The notes under the pieces: model-generated
Seen by the model: the letters and a program-made list of their open reading frames with translations, nothing else
What the model was told of the DNA's origin: nothing
Database searches by the model: none
Made by a program: the position numbers and the translations under genes
Source of the DNA: Mycobacterium seoulense
Lineage (GTDB): Bacteria > Actinomycetota > Actinomycetes > Mycobacteriales > Mycobacteriaceae
Direction of reading: 5' to 3'
Length of the DNA: 64,000 nt
Assembly (NCBI RefSeq): GCF_010731595.1
Contig: NZ_AP022582.1
Span: 3,844,001 to 3,908,000, forward strand
In this document: one piece after another, positions 47,570 to 59,800 of the stretch
Layout of the letters: every line of letters starts with the position of its first letter
Position numbering within the stretch: the stretch's first letter is position 1

Positions 47570-50500
47570 GTGGACAAAGCAACCCTCACTTCCACCGCTG
47601 TCATCGGCATGGCTTGTCGACTGCCGGGGGGCATCGACTCCCCTGAGCGGCTGTGGGAGGCGTTGGTACGCGGGGATGACCTGGTCACCGAGGTCCCGCC
47701 GGACCGCTGGGACGCCGAGGAATATTACGACCCTCAGCCGGGTGTGCCGGGTCGATCGGTGACGAAGTGGGGCGGGTTCCTCGATGACGTCGCCGGCTTC
47801 GATTGCGAATTCTTCGGGATCAACGAGCGCGAGGCCACCGCGATCGACCCCCAGCACCGGTTGCTGCTGGAAACCTCCTGGGAGGCCATCGAGCACGCCG
47901 GCCTGACTCCGGCGACCATGGCCGACTCGCTCACCGGTGTGTTCGTGGGTCTGACGCACGGCGACTATCAACTGCTGGCCGCCGATGCGAACGCCGTGGA
48001 GGCGCCGTATGGATTCACCGGCAGCAGCTTCAGCCTGGCATCCGGGCGGATCGCGTACGCCTTGGGCATCCACGGTCCCGCGCTCACGGTGGACACCGCA
48101 TGCTCGTCCGGTCTGACCGCAGTGCACCTGGCCTGTCACAGCCTGAGCGACGGTGAAAGCGACCTCGCCCTGGCGGGTGGCGCCGCGGTGATCCTGGATC
48201 CGCGGAAGTTCGTCGCAGGTTCCGCGGAAGGCATGCTGTCTCCCACCGGGCGGTGCCACGCGTTCGACGTCGCGGCTGACGGGTTCGTGTCTGCCGAGGG
48301 CTGCGTCGTGGTGTTACTCAAGCGTTTGTCCGACGCGCTGCGCGACGGCGATCGGATCCTGGCCGTCATCCGCGGCAGTGCCGCCAACCAGGACGGCCAC
48401 ACCGTCAACATCGCCACACCCTCGGTCGAGGCGCAGACCGCGGTGTACAAGGCGGCGTTGGCCGCGGCAGGCGTCGACGCCCGCAGCGTCGGCATGGTCG
48501 AGGCGCACGGCACCGGCACGCCCGTCGGCGACCCGGTCGAATACGCCAGCCTCGCCGCCGTCTACGGCAGCGACGGCCCCTGCGCGCTGGCAACGGTGAA
48601 GACCAACCTGGGGCATGCCCAGTCGGCCGCGGGAGCGCTCGGGCTGATGAAAACGATCCTGGCCCTCCAGCACGGCATGATTCCGCAAAATCTGCACTTC
48701 ACCCGGCTGCCCGACCAAATGGCCCCAATAAGAACCGAACTCTTTGTGCCACAGACGATTACACCGTGGCCGACCAATGGTCACCATCCCCGACGCGCGG
48801 CGGTGTCGTCGTACGGACTTTCGGGAACAAACGCACACGCCATCGTGGAGCAAGCCCCCGCGCAGGCTCCCGAATCCGCTGTGCCCGAAGCCATCCCAGC
48901 CGAGTCGGGGACCGCGACACCTCTGCTGTTCCCGCTGTCGTCCACCTCAGCCGACGAATTGCGCCGCACCGCCGGCCGTCTGGCCGACTGGGTGGCGGCG
49001 CACGAGGAGGTGGCCTTGACTGATCTGGCCTACACCCTGGCGCGTCGGCGCGCGCACCGCCCGGTGCGCACCGCCGTCATTGCGAGTAGCCGGCCGGAGC
49101 TCACCCAGGCTTTGCGCGAGGTCGCCGACGGCGACACTCCGTATCAGGCCGCGGCCGGGCAGGATGACCGCGGACCGGTCTGGGTGTTCTCGGGACAAGG
49201 TTCGCAGTGGGCTCAAATGGGAGCTGAGCTGCTGGCGACCGAACCGGTGTTCGCCGCGACCGTCGCGGCCGCCGAGCCACTGATCGCCCACGAGTCCGGA
49301 TTCTCGGTGACCCAGGCGATGACCGCCCCGCAGTCCGTGACCGGTATCGACCGGATTCAACCGACCCTGTTCACCATGCAGGTCGCGCTGGCCGACACCA
49401 TGCGCTCGCACGGGGTGCACCCGGGCGCGGTCATCGGGCATTCCCTGGGTGAGGTCGCGGCGGCCGTCGTCGCGGGAGCGCTATCGCTGGAAGACGGGTT
49501 GCGCGTCATCTGCCGGCGCTCCCGGCTGATGTCCCGCATCGCCGGCGCCGGTGCGATGGCCTCGGTGGAACTGCCCGCCCAGCAAGTGCTTTCGGAGCTG
49601 GTGACCCGTGGTGTCGACGACGCCGTGGTGGCGGTGGTGGCGTCGCCACAGTCCACAGTGATCGGCGGTGCCACCCAGACGGTGCGCGATCTGGTCGCGG
49701 CCTGGGAGGCGCGTGACGTGATGGCCCGCGAGATCGCCGTCGACGTCGCCTCGCACTCCCCCCAGGTCGACCCGATCCTCGACGATCTGGCCGACGCGCT
49801 CGCCGAGCTGCACCCGATGCCGCCGGAAGTTCCCTTCTACTCGGCGACCCTCTACGACCCGCGCGAGCGGCCGCTCTGCGATGCCGGGTACTGGGCGCAG
49901 AATCTGCGCCAGATGGTGCGGTTCGCCCCGGCGGTGCGGGCCGCCTTGGAGGACGGCTACCGGGTCTTCGCGGAGCTGGCGCCCCACCCGCTGCTCATCC
50001 ACGCGGTCGAGCAGACCGCCCGCAGTCTCGACATGCCGCTGGCCGCCCTGGCCGCCATGCGCCGCGAGCAGGCGCAGCCCTACGGGCTACGCGGTTTTGT
50101 CGCGGACCTGTACAGCGCGGGGGCCGCGGTCGACTTCTCCGCTCTCTACCCGAATGGGCGGCTGGTGGACGCGCCGCTGCCGACCTGGACGCACCGCCGG
50201 CTGTTGTTGAGCCGCGGCGCTCAACCCTCGATACACGGCGGTTGCACCGTTTCGGTGCATCCGCTGTTGGGCGCCCACGTGCGTTTGCTGGAAGACCCGG
50301 AGCGCCACGTCTGGCAGGCCGAGGTCGGCACCGCCGCCCAGCCCTGGCTCGGCGATCACCAGGTTCGCGATGTGACCGTGTTTCCGGGGGCTGCTTACTG
50401 CGAAATGGCGCTGGCGGCCGCGCGCACTGTGCTCGGCACCGCCTCTGAAGTCCGCGACCTGCGCTTCGAACATGCGCTGCTGCTGGACGAGCAGACCACG

Positions 50501-53500
50501 ATCGGCGCCTCGGCGACGTTGTCATCAGCGGGCGCCGCCGATTTCGCCGTGGAGTCCGAAGAGGGGGGCGAACAAACGCAGCTGGTTACCGCGGTGCTGT
50601 CTGCCGCAGCGGCGGATCCCCCTCCCGCACACGACATCTCCGCGCTGCTCGCCGCGCACCCGGGCCGCGAGGACGGCGCCGAGGTGCGCCGTCGCCTGGA
50701 CGAACGCGGCATTCGATACGGTCAGGCATTCAGCGGTCTCGCCGCGTTGCACACCGGCGAGGGCGCGACCCGCACTGTGCTCGCCGAGGTCACGCTGCCC
50801 AGCCAAATCCGCTCACAGCAAGATGCCTACGGGGTGCACCCGGCGCTGCTCGACGCCTGCTTTCAGTCGGTCGCGGCGCACCCGGAGTTGCGTGCGCTGG
50901 GCGAAGATGTGCTGGCATTGCCGCTGGGTCTCCTGCGGCTCCGCTCCTATGGCGCTGCCCGCAGCGCCCGCTACTGCTACACCCGGGTGACGAAAGCCGA
51001 CGCTTCCGGCGTGGAGGCAGACCTCGAAATGCTCGATGAGAACGGGGTCGTCCTACTCGCCGTGCAGGGACTGCGCTTGGGTGCCGGAGCATCCGAAAGC
51101 GACCACGACGAACGGCTGCTGGCCAAGCGATTGCTGACGATCGAATGGCGGCAACGCGAACTACCGGAGGCGGAACACGACAACCCCGGAGCCTGGCTGG
51201 TCGTCGGCACCACCGCCGACGCCGTCGCCCCGATGGCGGACGCGCTGAAACAGCTTGGCGCACAATGCACCACCATGTGCTGGCCGCCGCACGCCGACCA
51301 CACCTTGAACAGAGAGCGGCTTCGAGATCAGCTGCGTGCCGGTGGATTCAGCGGCTTGGTGATCGCGACGGGACCCGGGGAAGGCGGCTCCGGTGACCGG
51401 TCGCCCCTGCTGGGCCTCGAGTCCGTGCAACATCTGTTGCGTGTCACCCGCGAATTGCCCGACATTCCCGGCCAACTCCCCCGTCTCTACGTCGTGACAC
51501 GCAACGCCCAGACCGTAGTGGCCAGTGACGTGCCCAATTTGGAGCAGGCCGGGCTGCGGGGCCTCCTGCGCGTGATCGGCACCGAGCATCCACACCTGCG
51601 GGTCACTCAGATCGATGTGGACGATGACACCGATGCCGGGCTGCTCGCCCGCCAACTGCTCGGCGGGTCGGAGGAAGACGAGACGGCCTGGCGACACGGC
51701 GCGTGGTACACGGCGCGGTTGGCCCTCAGTCCGCTGCGCCCCGAAGAGCGGCAAACCACCATCGCCGACCTCGAGCTCGACGGCGTGCGCCTGCAAATCC
51801 GCACGCCCGGTGATCTGGAGTCGGTGGAATTCATTGCCCGCGAACGGGTTGCGCCGGGGCCGGGCCAGATTGAGGTCGAAATCAGCGCCTCCAACATCAA
51901 CTTCGCCGATGTGCTGATCGCGTTCGATCGCTATCCCGCCTTCGAGGGCCGGCGACAACAGCTGGGCACCGATTTCGCCGGAGTGGTGACCGCCGTCGGG
52001 CCAGGTGTGACGGACCATAAGGTCGGCGATCACGTTGGGGGTCTGTGCGGCGACGGATGCTGGGCCACGTTCATCACCTGCGACGCGCGCCTGGCGGTGA
52101 CGCTGCCTGCTGGACTCTCCGATGAGCAGGCCGCGGCGGTACCAACCGCACACGCCACCGCGTATTACGGCCTGCATGAGCTGGCTCATATCAAGGCCGG
52201 TGATCGCGTTTTGATCCACTCTGCGACGGGCGGGGTGGGACAGGCGGCGATCGCGATGGCCCGGGCCGCCGGCGCCGAAATCTTCGCCACAGCGGGCAGC
52301 GAGCAACGTCGTCAACTGTTGCGCGACATGGGCATCGACCATGTCTACGATTCGCGAAGCACCGAGTTCGCCGACCTGATAAGGCGCCACACCGACGGGT
52401 ATGGCGTCGACATCGTGCTTAACTCGCTCCCCGGCGCCGCTCAACTCGCGGGCCTCAAATTGCTCGCTCTCGGTGGACGATTCGTCGAGATAGGCAAGCG
52501 CGAAACCCGGCTGGGCCTCTTCTCGTTCCGGCCCAACCTCGCGTTTCACGGCGTCGACCTGGCGCTGCTGTCGTACAGCGAACCCGACCGGGTTCACGAC
52601 TTGTTGACCACGGTGTACCAGCTCATCGCGGACGGAGTGCTCCCGGTGCCGGAGAGCACGCACTACCCGCTTGCCGAAGCCGGCAACGCCATTCGAACGA
52701 TGGCCGGCGCCCGGCATACCGGCAAGATCGTGCTTGACGTCGCGCACACCGGCCATCACCGGGTGACGGTGCCGCCGGCGCAGGCCCGGGTGTTCCGCCG
52801 CGACGGCGCCTACCTCATCACCGGCGGCCTCGGGGGCCTTGGGCTGTTCTTGGCGGAGAAGATGGCCGCCGCCGGATGTGGGCGTATCGTGCTGTCCTCA
52901 CGCTCACAGCCGACGCGCAGCGCGCTGGAGACGATCGAGCGAATCCGCGCGACCGGCGCCGACATCCTGGTGGAATGCGGTGATATCGCACAATCCGACA
53001 CCGCGCACCGGCTGGTGGCCACAGCGACGGCGACCGGGCTTGCGGTGCGCGGCGTGCTGCACGCGGCGGCGGTCGTGGAGGACGCCACATTGGCCAACAT
53101 CACCGACGAGCTGATCGCGCATGACTGGGCGCCAAAGGTCTACGGCGCGTGGAACTTGCATACTGCAACCGCCGGGCAGCCGCTGGACTGGTTCTGCTCG
53201 TTCTCCTCGGCGGCCGCGCTGGTGGGCTCGCCCGGGCAGGGCGCCTACGCCGCGGCCAACAGCTGGGTGGACGGCTTCACGCACTGGCGGCGGGCTCGGG
53301 GCCTGCCGGCCACCGCGATCGCCTGGGGCCCCTGGGCTGAGATCGGGCGCGCGACCGCGCTCGCGGAAAGCTCCGACATTGCAATCGCCCCCGACGAGGG
53401 CGCTTACGCATTCGAATCGATACTGCGCCACGACCGGGCCTACACCGGCTACGCGCCGATCACCGGCACCTCCTGGTTTGCGATCCTCGCCGAGCGCAGC

Positions 53501-53830
53501 CTGTTTGCGCAGGCATTCCGCTCCATCGGGCAAAACCAAACGGGCACAAGCAAACTGCGTGCTGAGCTCGACGAGCTGCCCGTGGACGAGTGGCCCACCT
53601 GGCTGCGGCGTCTGATCTCCGATCAGGTCAGCCTGATTCTGCGTCGCAGCGTCGATCCCGACCGGGCGCTCTCCGGGTACGGCTTGGACTCGCTGGGCGC
53701 CCTCGAACTACGCACCCGCATCGAGACCGAAACGGGGGTTCGCATCCCGTCCGCTGACATCTCCACCATAACCATCCGCGGTCTAGCGGGGCTGTTATGC
53801 GAGAAGCTAGCGCCCGCTAGTGCGGCCTGA
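47570..53830 (+). CDS. Mas-like iterative reducing polyketide synthase (KS-AT-DH-ER-KR-ACP)
   Basis: This 2086-residue enzyme has length and domain order close to mycocerosic acid synthase (about 2110). The KS (residues 8-430) has the DTACSS Cys178, HGTGT and KTNLGH. The AT (about 530-840) has GHSLGE with Ser625 and [10 protein letters not shown], resembling Mas-type methylmalonyl-specific ATs. The DH (about 895-1180) has [13 protein letters not shown]. The ER (about 1405-1735) has [13 protein letters not shown] and [10 protein letters not shown]. The KR (about 1745-1940) has ITGGLGGLG. The ACP has GLDSLG with Ser2041. It likely makes a saturated methyl-branched acyl chain. The GTG at 47570 follows AAGAAGAGG. 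The NRPS starts 16 nt downstream, so the acyl chain probably feeds it directly. No FAAL or Pap acyltransferase is visible in the window. Confidence 0.93.
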   Translation: MDKATLTSTAVIGMACRLPGGIDSPERLWEALVRGDDLVTEVPPDRWDAEEYYDPQPGVPGRSVTKWGGFLDDVAGFDCEFFGINEREATAIDPQHRLLLETSWEAIEHAGLTPATMADSLTGVFVGLTHGDYQLLAADANAVEAPYGFTGSSFSLASGRIAYALGIHGPALTVDTACSSGLTAVHLACHSLSDGESDLALAGGAAVILDPRKFVAGSAEGMLSPTGRCHAFDVAADGFVSAEGCVVVLLKRLSDALRDGDRILAVIRGSAANQDGHTVNIATPSVEAQTAVYKAALAAAGVDARSVGMVEAHGTGTPVGDPVEYASLAAVYGSDGPCALATVKTNLGHAQSAAGALGLMKTILALQHGMIPQNLHFTRLPDQMAPIRTELFVPQTITPWPTNGHHPRRAAVSSYGLSGTNAHAIVEQAPAQAPESAVPEAIPAESGTATPLLFPLSSTSADELRRTAGRLADWVAAHEEVALTDLAYTLARRRAHRPVRTAVIASSRPELTQALREVADGDTPYQAAAGQDDRGPVWVFSGQGSQWAQMGAELLATEPVFAATVAAAEPLIAHESGFSVTQAMTAPQSVTGIDRIQPTLFTMQVALADTMRSHGVHPGAVIGHSLGEVAAAVVAGALSLEDGLRVICRRSRLMSRIAGAGAMASVELPAQQVLSELVTRGVDDAVVAVVASPQSTVIGGATQTVRDLVAAWEARDVMAREIAVDVASHSPQVDPILDDLADALAELHPMPPEVPFYSATLYDPRERPLCDAGYWAQNLRQMVRFAPAVRAALEDGYRVFAELAPHPLLIHAVEQTARSLDMPLAALAAMRREQAQPYGLRGFVADLYSAGAAVDFSALYPNGRLVDAPLPTWTHRRLLLSRGAQPSIHGGCTVSVHPLLGAHVRLLEDPERHVWQAEVGTAAQPWLGDHQVRDVTVFPGAAYCEMALAAARTVLGTASEVRDLRFEHALLLDEQTTIGASATLSSAGAADFAVESEEGGEQTQLVTAVLSAAAADPPPAHDISALLAAHPGREDGAEVRRRLDERGIRYGQAFSGLAALHTGEGATRTVLAEVTLPSQIRSQQDAYGVHPALLDACFQSVAAHPELRALGEDVLALPLGLLRLRSYGAARSARYCYTRVTKADASGVEADLEMLDENGVVLLAVQGLRLGAGASESDHDERLLAKRLLTIEWRQRELPEAEHDNPGAWLVVGTTADAVAPMADALKQLGAQCTTMCWPPHADHTLNRERLRDQLRAGGFSGLVIATGPGEGGSGDRSPLLGLESVQHLLRVTRELPDIPGQLPRLYVVTRNAQTVVASDVPNLEQAGLRGLLRVIGTEHPHLRVTQIDVDDDTDAGLLARQLLGGSEEDETAWRHGAWYTARLALSPLRPEERQTTIADLELDGVRLQIRTPGDLESVEFIARERVAPGPGQIEVEISASNINFADVLIAFDRYPAFEGRRQQLGTDFAGVVTAVGPGVTDHKVGDHVGGLCGDGCWATFITCDARLAVTLPAGLSDEQAAAVPTAHATAYYGLHELAHIKAGDRVLIHSATGGVGQAAIAMARAAGAEIFATAGSEQRRQLLRDMGIDHVYDSRSTEFADLIRRHTDGYGVDIVLNSLPGAAQLAGLKLLALGGRFVEIGKRETRLGLFSFRPNLAFHGVDLALLSYSEPDRVHDLLTTVYQLIADGVLPVPESTHYPLAEAGNAIRTMAGARHTGKIVLDVAHTGHHRVTVPPAQARVFRRDGAYLITGGLGGLGLFLAEKMAAAGCGRIVLSSRSQPTRSALETIERIRATGADILVECGDIAQSDTAHRLVATATATGLAVRGVLHAAAVVEDATLANITDELIAHDWAPKVYGAWNLHTATAGQPLDWFCSFSSAAALVGSPGQGAYAAANSWVDGFTHWRRARGLPATAIAWGPWAEIGRATALAESSDIAIAPDEGAYAFESILRHDRAYTGYAPITGTSWFAILAERSLFAQAFRSIGQNQTGTSKLRAELDELPVDEWPTWLRRLISDQVSLILRRSVDPDRALSGYGLDSLGALELRTRIETETGVRIPSADISTITIRGLAGLLCEKLAPASAA

Positions 53831-53846
53831 CACCGAGGGGAGTCGG

Positions 53847-56800
53847 ATGGAACGTGATGGCCGGGCGCTTCCCCTGACGCCCGGGCAGTTGGACATATGG
53901 CTCGCGCAGGAGACAGGTCGCTTCACTACGGAGTGGCAGCTTGGCCTCTTCGCGAAAATCGAGGGCCGGCTGCAGCGAGAGCCCTTCGAGTGGGCGATCC
54001 GCCGAGCGCTGCGGGAGGCTGAGCCGGTCAGGGCCACGTTCTTTGAAGAGCACGGCCAGGTTCTCCAGAGGACGATTGACGATCCGGAAATCGAACTCGT
54101 TGTCCATGATCTCAGCGGCTCACATCATCCGCTGAACGAGGCCCACGAGATAGCCTCGTCGATTCAGCGCACGCCGATGCCGCTTTCGGGACCACTGTTC
54201 AGGTTCGCGCTATTTCAGCTGCGGCCTGACGAATTCTATTGGTTCACATGCTGCCACCACATCGTCGTGGATGCATCGGGTATTGCGCTGGTCGGCCACC
54301 GGATCGCCACGATTTACTCTGCGGTTGTCTCAGGCGCACCCTTGCCGCCCCCGTTATTCGGCTCCCTCGAGGACTTGGTCAGGTGCGAGGCACAGTACGA
54401 AGCGTCGACCGATTACCTAGAGGATCAGGCGTATTGGACGCAGAACCTGCCATCGGACAGCGGACTGGATCAGTGGTTCCCTCAGGACGCGAGCGAACGT
54501 GGTGCCTCTGCGCCGGTTCGCCTGGACCCGGTGGTCCTCCGCCGGGTACAAGAGTTATCCCAAGCGCGCGACATGCCTCGTTCATCGGTCATCACCGCGG
54601 CGTGCGCGCTACTGGTACACGGCTGGTGCGCCCAAGGCTCAGAGGTCGTGCTCGACTTCCCGGTGAGCAGGCGAGTGGATCCGGAGGCGAAGACACTCCC
54701 AGGGGTGTTTTCGGGGGTCGTGCCGCTGGTCCTGACGATCTCGCCGGACGCCACGGTCGCCGAGTTCTGTCACCACGTTGACATCCGAATTCGGGAAGCC
54801 CTGCAACACCAGCGCTTTCCGGTGCAAGCCCTGGAACGCAAAGCCCGCTTGCCCGGCCGGAGCCAGCCGGGCCGGAGAGTGAGCGTCAACTTTCTTCCGT
54901 CCGCGTTCACCTTGGACTTCGGTGGCCTCGCGGCGTCGGCGTCATTCACCAACTCTGGTCTTACCGAAGGCTTCGGGTTGTTCTTCTCTGCCGTCGGTGA
55001 CGAGCTCTTGTTCGGCACGGAGGGCGCCGGCCAACCATTTTCACACCTCGATCTCGCAGGCCTAGCGGAACGGCTGCAAGACGTCTTGGTGGCGATGACG
55101 GTCGACCCGGGGCGGAAGCTGTCGTCGGTCGATCCGTTCAGTGCCGATGAGTACGGCCGGCCTGATGAGTGGGGCAATCGCGCGGTGCTCGCCCGGCCAC
55201 CACGCCAACCGGTTTCGATTCCGGAGTCGTTCGCCGCGCAGGTGAAGCGCGCCCCCGAGGCCGTGGCGGTGAGGTTCGCGGGTCGATCGATGACCTATGG
55301 CGAGCTCGATGAGGCCGCTAATCGGTTGGCGCATCTGCTGACTGAACATCGTGCGGGTCCGGGCGGGTGTGTCGCATTGCTGTTCCCTCGTTCGCCTGAG
55401 GCCGTCATCGCGATGCTCGCGGTGCTCAAGACCGGCGCGGCGTATCTGCCGATCGATCCGATGCATCCCCGTTCCCGCATCGAGTTCATGTTGGGTGACG
55501 CCACCCCGATCGCCGTCGTGACCACCGCGGGGCTGCGGTCGCGGCTGGATGGGTACGACCACGTGGTCATCGACATCAACGACCCCGCTGTCGACGCCCG
55601 ACCCAGCACCGCGTTGCCGTTGCCCTCACCCGATGACATCGCGTACATCATCTACACTTCGGGCACCACTGGCGTGCCGAAAGGCGTTGCGGTCACGCAC
55701 CACAACGTAACTCAGCTGCTGGCTTCGCTGAATTCGCACCTGCCGGGACAAGTGTGGGCGCAATGGCACTCGTTGGCCTTCGACGCGTCGGTTGAAGAGA
55801 TCTGGAGTGCGCTGTTGTTCGGCGGGCGGTTGGTGGTGGTACCCGAGTCGCTCGCGCACTCACCGGAAGACTTCCAAGCGCTGCTGGTCGCCGAACAGGT
55901 CAGCGTCGTGAGCCAAACCCCCTCGGCGGTGGCGGAGCTGCTTCCCGAGGGTTTGGGATGTGCGGCGCTATTGGTGGCCGGTGAGCCCTGCCCCGCCGAG
56001 ATCGTCGATCGTTGGGCGCCTGGACGGGTGATGGTCAACGGCTACGGCCCCACCGAGACCACAGTGTGTGCGTCGAGGAGCGCGCCGCTGACCGCCGGGA
56101 CGGGTGCACCGCCGATCGGCGCGCCGGTCCCGGGAGCGGCGTTATTTGTCCTCGACGGGTGGCTGCGTCCGGTGCCCGTTGATGTGGTCGGTGAGTTATA
56201 TATCGCCGGCCGTGGTGTGGGCGTGGGGTATTGGCGCCGGGCCGGATTGACCGCGTCGCGGTTTGTGGCCTGCCCCTTCGGTCCGCCGGGAACGCGGATG
56301 TATCGCAGCGGGGATCTGGTGCGCTGGCGCCGCGACGGGCAGCTTGATTACCTTGGCCGCGCCGACCAGCAAGTCAAAGTCCGCGGGTATCGCATCGAAC
56401 TCGGCGAGATCCAGGCCGCCCTGGCCGAACTGGACGGCATCGAACGGGCCGCGGTGATCGTACGCGAGGACCGCCCGGGCGATAAGCGTCTGATCGGTTA
56501 CGTCACCGAAACCGTTGCCGGGGCTGTTGATCCCGCTGAGCTGCGGACGGTGTTGGGTGAGCGGCTACCCGGCTATATGGCGCCCGCGGCGCTGGTGGTG
56601 CTGCAGGCGATGCCGCTGACGGTCAACGGCAAACTCGACACCCGCGCCCTACCGGCACCTGAATACAGCGATGCCGAGCGTTACCGCGCCCCCACCAACC
56701 CCACCGAGGAGATCCTGACCGTCATCTACGCCCAAGTGCTCGGCGCCGAGCGGGTCGGGATCGACGAGTCATTTTTTGAACTGGGCGGGGATTCGCTGTC

Positions 56801-59800
56801 GGCGATGCGCCTGGTCGCGGCGATCAACAAGGCTATGGACGCCGGCCTCTCGTTGCGCACCTTGTTCGACGCGCCCACGGTGGCGCTGCTCGCGCCCCGG
56901 CTCATTGACGGTGGACCCGGACGCGAGCCCTTGGTGGCCGTCGAGCGTCCCGCGACGGTTCCGTTGTCGTTCGCCCAGAGCAGACTGTGGTTCCTCGAGC
57001 AATTACACGACGGCGCAACGACTTACAACATGCCGACCGCGTTCCGGATTAGCGGGCCCCTCGATGTCGAGGCTCTTTGCGCGGCCCTCGATGACGTCGT
57101 TGCCCGTCACGAGTCCTTACGCACCGTTTTCCCCGACCTAGACGGCGTTTCGTTCCAACGGGTGCTGGCGCCCCGAAGCGGGATGTGGCAACGCGGGGAC
57201 GCCGCGGTAGTGCCGTTGGCCGAACAGGATGTGGCCGGCGAGTTGAGGTCGCTGGCCAGGCATCGGTTCGATCTGTCGAGCGACATCCCGATCCGTGTGC
57301 AGATCTATTCGGTCGGCCCGGAGCAGTACGTGGTGGGAATTGTGGTGCACCATATTGCCTTTGACGGGTTGTCACTGGCGCCGATGGTGCGGGATATCAG
57401 CGCGGCGTATCAGGCGCGGCAGCAGGGCCTTGCCCCGGGTTGGGTCGGGTTGCCGGTGCAGTATGTGGATTACACGCTGTGGCAGCGGGCCCAGTTCGGT
57501 GATCTTGATGACGGCGATAGTCCGATCGCCGCGCAGCTGGCGTATTGGGAGGATGCGCTGGCCGGGATGCCTGAGCGGGTGGAGTTGCCGACGGATCGGC
57601 CATACCCGCCGCTGGCCGACCAGCGCGGTGCCACCGTTGCGGTGGAGTGGCCGGCGGAGTTGCAGCAGCGGGTGCGCGCTGTGGCCCGCGAGTGCAACGC
57701 GACCAGTTTCATGGTGATCCAGGCCGGATTGGCCGTGTTGCTGTCCCGCCTTGGCTCGAGTTCGGATGTGGTTCTGGGTTTTCCGACCGCCGGACGTGAT
57801 GACCCGGCGCTCGACGATTTGGTCGGGTTCTTCGTCAACACCCTGCCGCTGCGAGTGGACCTGGCTGGCGATCCCACGGTGGCGGAGCTGCTGGCACAGG
57901 TCCGCCTGAAAGCGCTTGCCGCTCTTGAGCACCGAGATGTGCCGTTTGAGGTGCTCGTTGAGCGGCTTAATCCGGCGCGGTCGCTGACCCATCATCCGTT
58001 GGTGCAGGTGATGTTGGCCTGGCAGAACCTGCACGGAAGCACCGCAGACCCGGGTGCCGGGTTGGCGTTGGGCGATCTGCAGGTCACGCAGATGCCGATC
58101 GCCACCCACACCGCCCGCATGGATCTGACGTTCAATCTGGGCGAACGCTTCACCGGTTCCTCTGAACCGGACGGGATTTCGGGGACGGTGGAGTTCCGCG
58201 CCGACGTCTTCGAGCTCAGCACCGTCGCCTCGCTGGTCGGGCGGTTGCAGCGGGTGTTGGTGGCGATGACTGCCGATCCGCAGGCGGCACTGTCGTCGAT
58301 CGACGTGCTCGACTCCGATGAGGGTGTGCGGCTCGATGCGCTGGGCCACCGCGCGGTACTGACCCAGCCGACCAGGGCGGTCTCGATCCCGGCGTTGTTC
58401 GCCGAGCAGGTGGCACGCACCCCGGCAGCGGTGGCGCTGCGCTGCGGGCAGCGCTCCTGGACCTACCGCGAACTCGACGAGGCCTCAAACCGGTTAGCCC
58501 ACCTGCTGATCGACTACGGCGCTGGTCCGGGCGCGTGCGTGGCGCTGCTGTTCGCCCGCTCGGCCGAGGCCATCGTTGCGATCGTGGCGGTGCTCAAGAC
58601 GGGGGCGGCCTACCTGCCGATCGACCCCATGGTTCCCGATGAGCGGATTGCCTTCCTGGTCACCGACGCCGCACCGATCGCCGTGCTGACCACCACCGCG
58701 CTACGCCCCCGGTTGAGCGGGCGCGACTTGGCGGTCCTCGAGATCGACGACCCCCGCATCGATGCCCGGCCCAACACGGGCTTGCCGGGCCCCGCGCCCG
58801 ACGATATCGCCCACATTATTTACACCTCGGGCACGACCGGGGTGCCCAAAGGTGTCGCGGTCACCCACCACAACATCACCCGACTGTTCGACGGCCTGCA
58901 GGTGGGGATCGGGTTGGGGCCGGATCAGGTGTGGACCCAATGCCACTCCTACGCGTTCGACTTCTCAGTGTGGGAGATCTGGGGCGCGCTGCTGTCTGGC
59001 GGGCGGCTGGTGGTGGTGCCCGACCAGGTGACCCGCTCCCCCGAGGACCTGCACGCGCTGCTGATCGCCGAACAGGTCACCGTGTTCAGCCACACCCCCT
59101 CCGCGCTCGCGGCGCTGTCACCGCACGGGCTGGAGGCGGTGGCGCTGATGGCCGCCGGGGAGGCCTGCCCACCCGAGGTGGTGGACCGGTGGGTCCCCGG
59201 ACGGGTGATGGTCAACGGGTACGGCCCCACCGAAACCACGATCTATGCCGCCATCAGCGCCCAGCTGACCTCGCACGGTGCGGTGGTTCCCATCGGTGTG
59301 CCGGTGCCCGGCACGGCGTTGTTCGTTCTCGACCCGTGGCTGCACCGGGTACCGCCCGGAGTCGTCGGCGAACTGTATGTGGCCGGCCGCGGCGTCGGCG
59401 TCGGCTATATCGACCGGGCAGGGTTGACCGCGTCACGGTTTGTGGCCTGCCCCTTCGGTCCGCCGGGAACACGGATGTATCGCAGCGGGGATCTGGTGCG
59501 CTGGCGACCCGACGGACAACTGGACTACCTTGGCCGCGCCGACCAGCAAGTCAAAATCCGCGGCTATCGCATCGAACTCGGCGAGATCCAGACCGCACTG
59601 GCCGCCCTCGAGGGCGTTGAGCACGCCGCGGTCATCACCCGCGAAGACCGCCCGGGCGACAAACGGCTGGTCGGCTATATCACCGAAACGATCACCGGCA
59701 CAGTCGATCCCGCTGAAGCGCGCGCTGCGCTGGCCGACCGGCTCCCCGGGTTCTTGGTGCCCGCCGCGATCGTCGTGGTGGACGCGCTGCCTATGACGGT

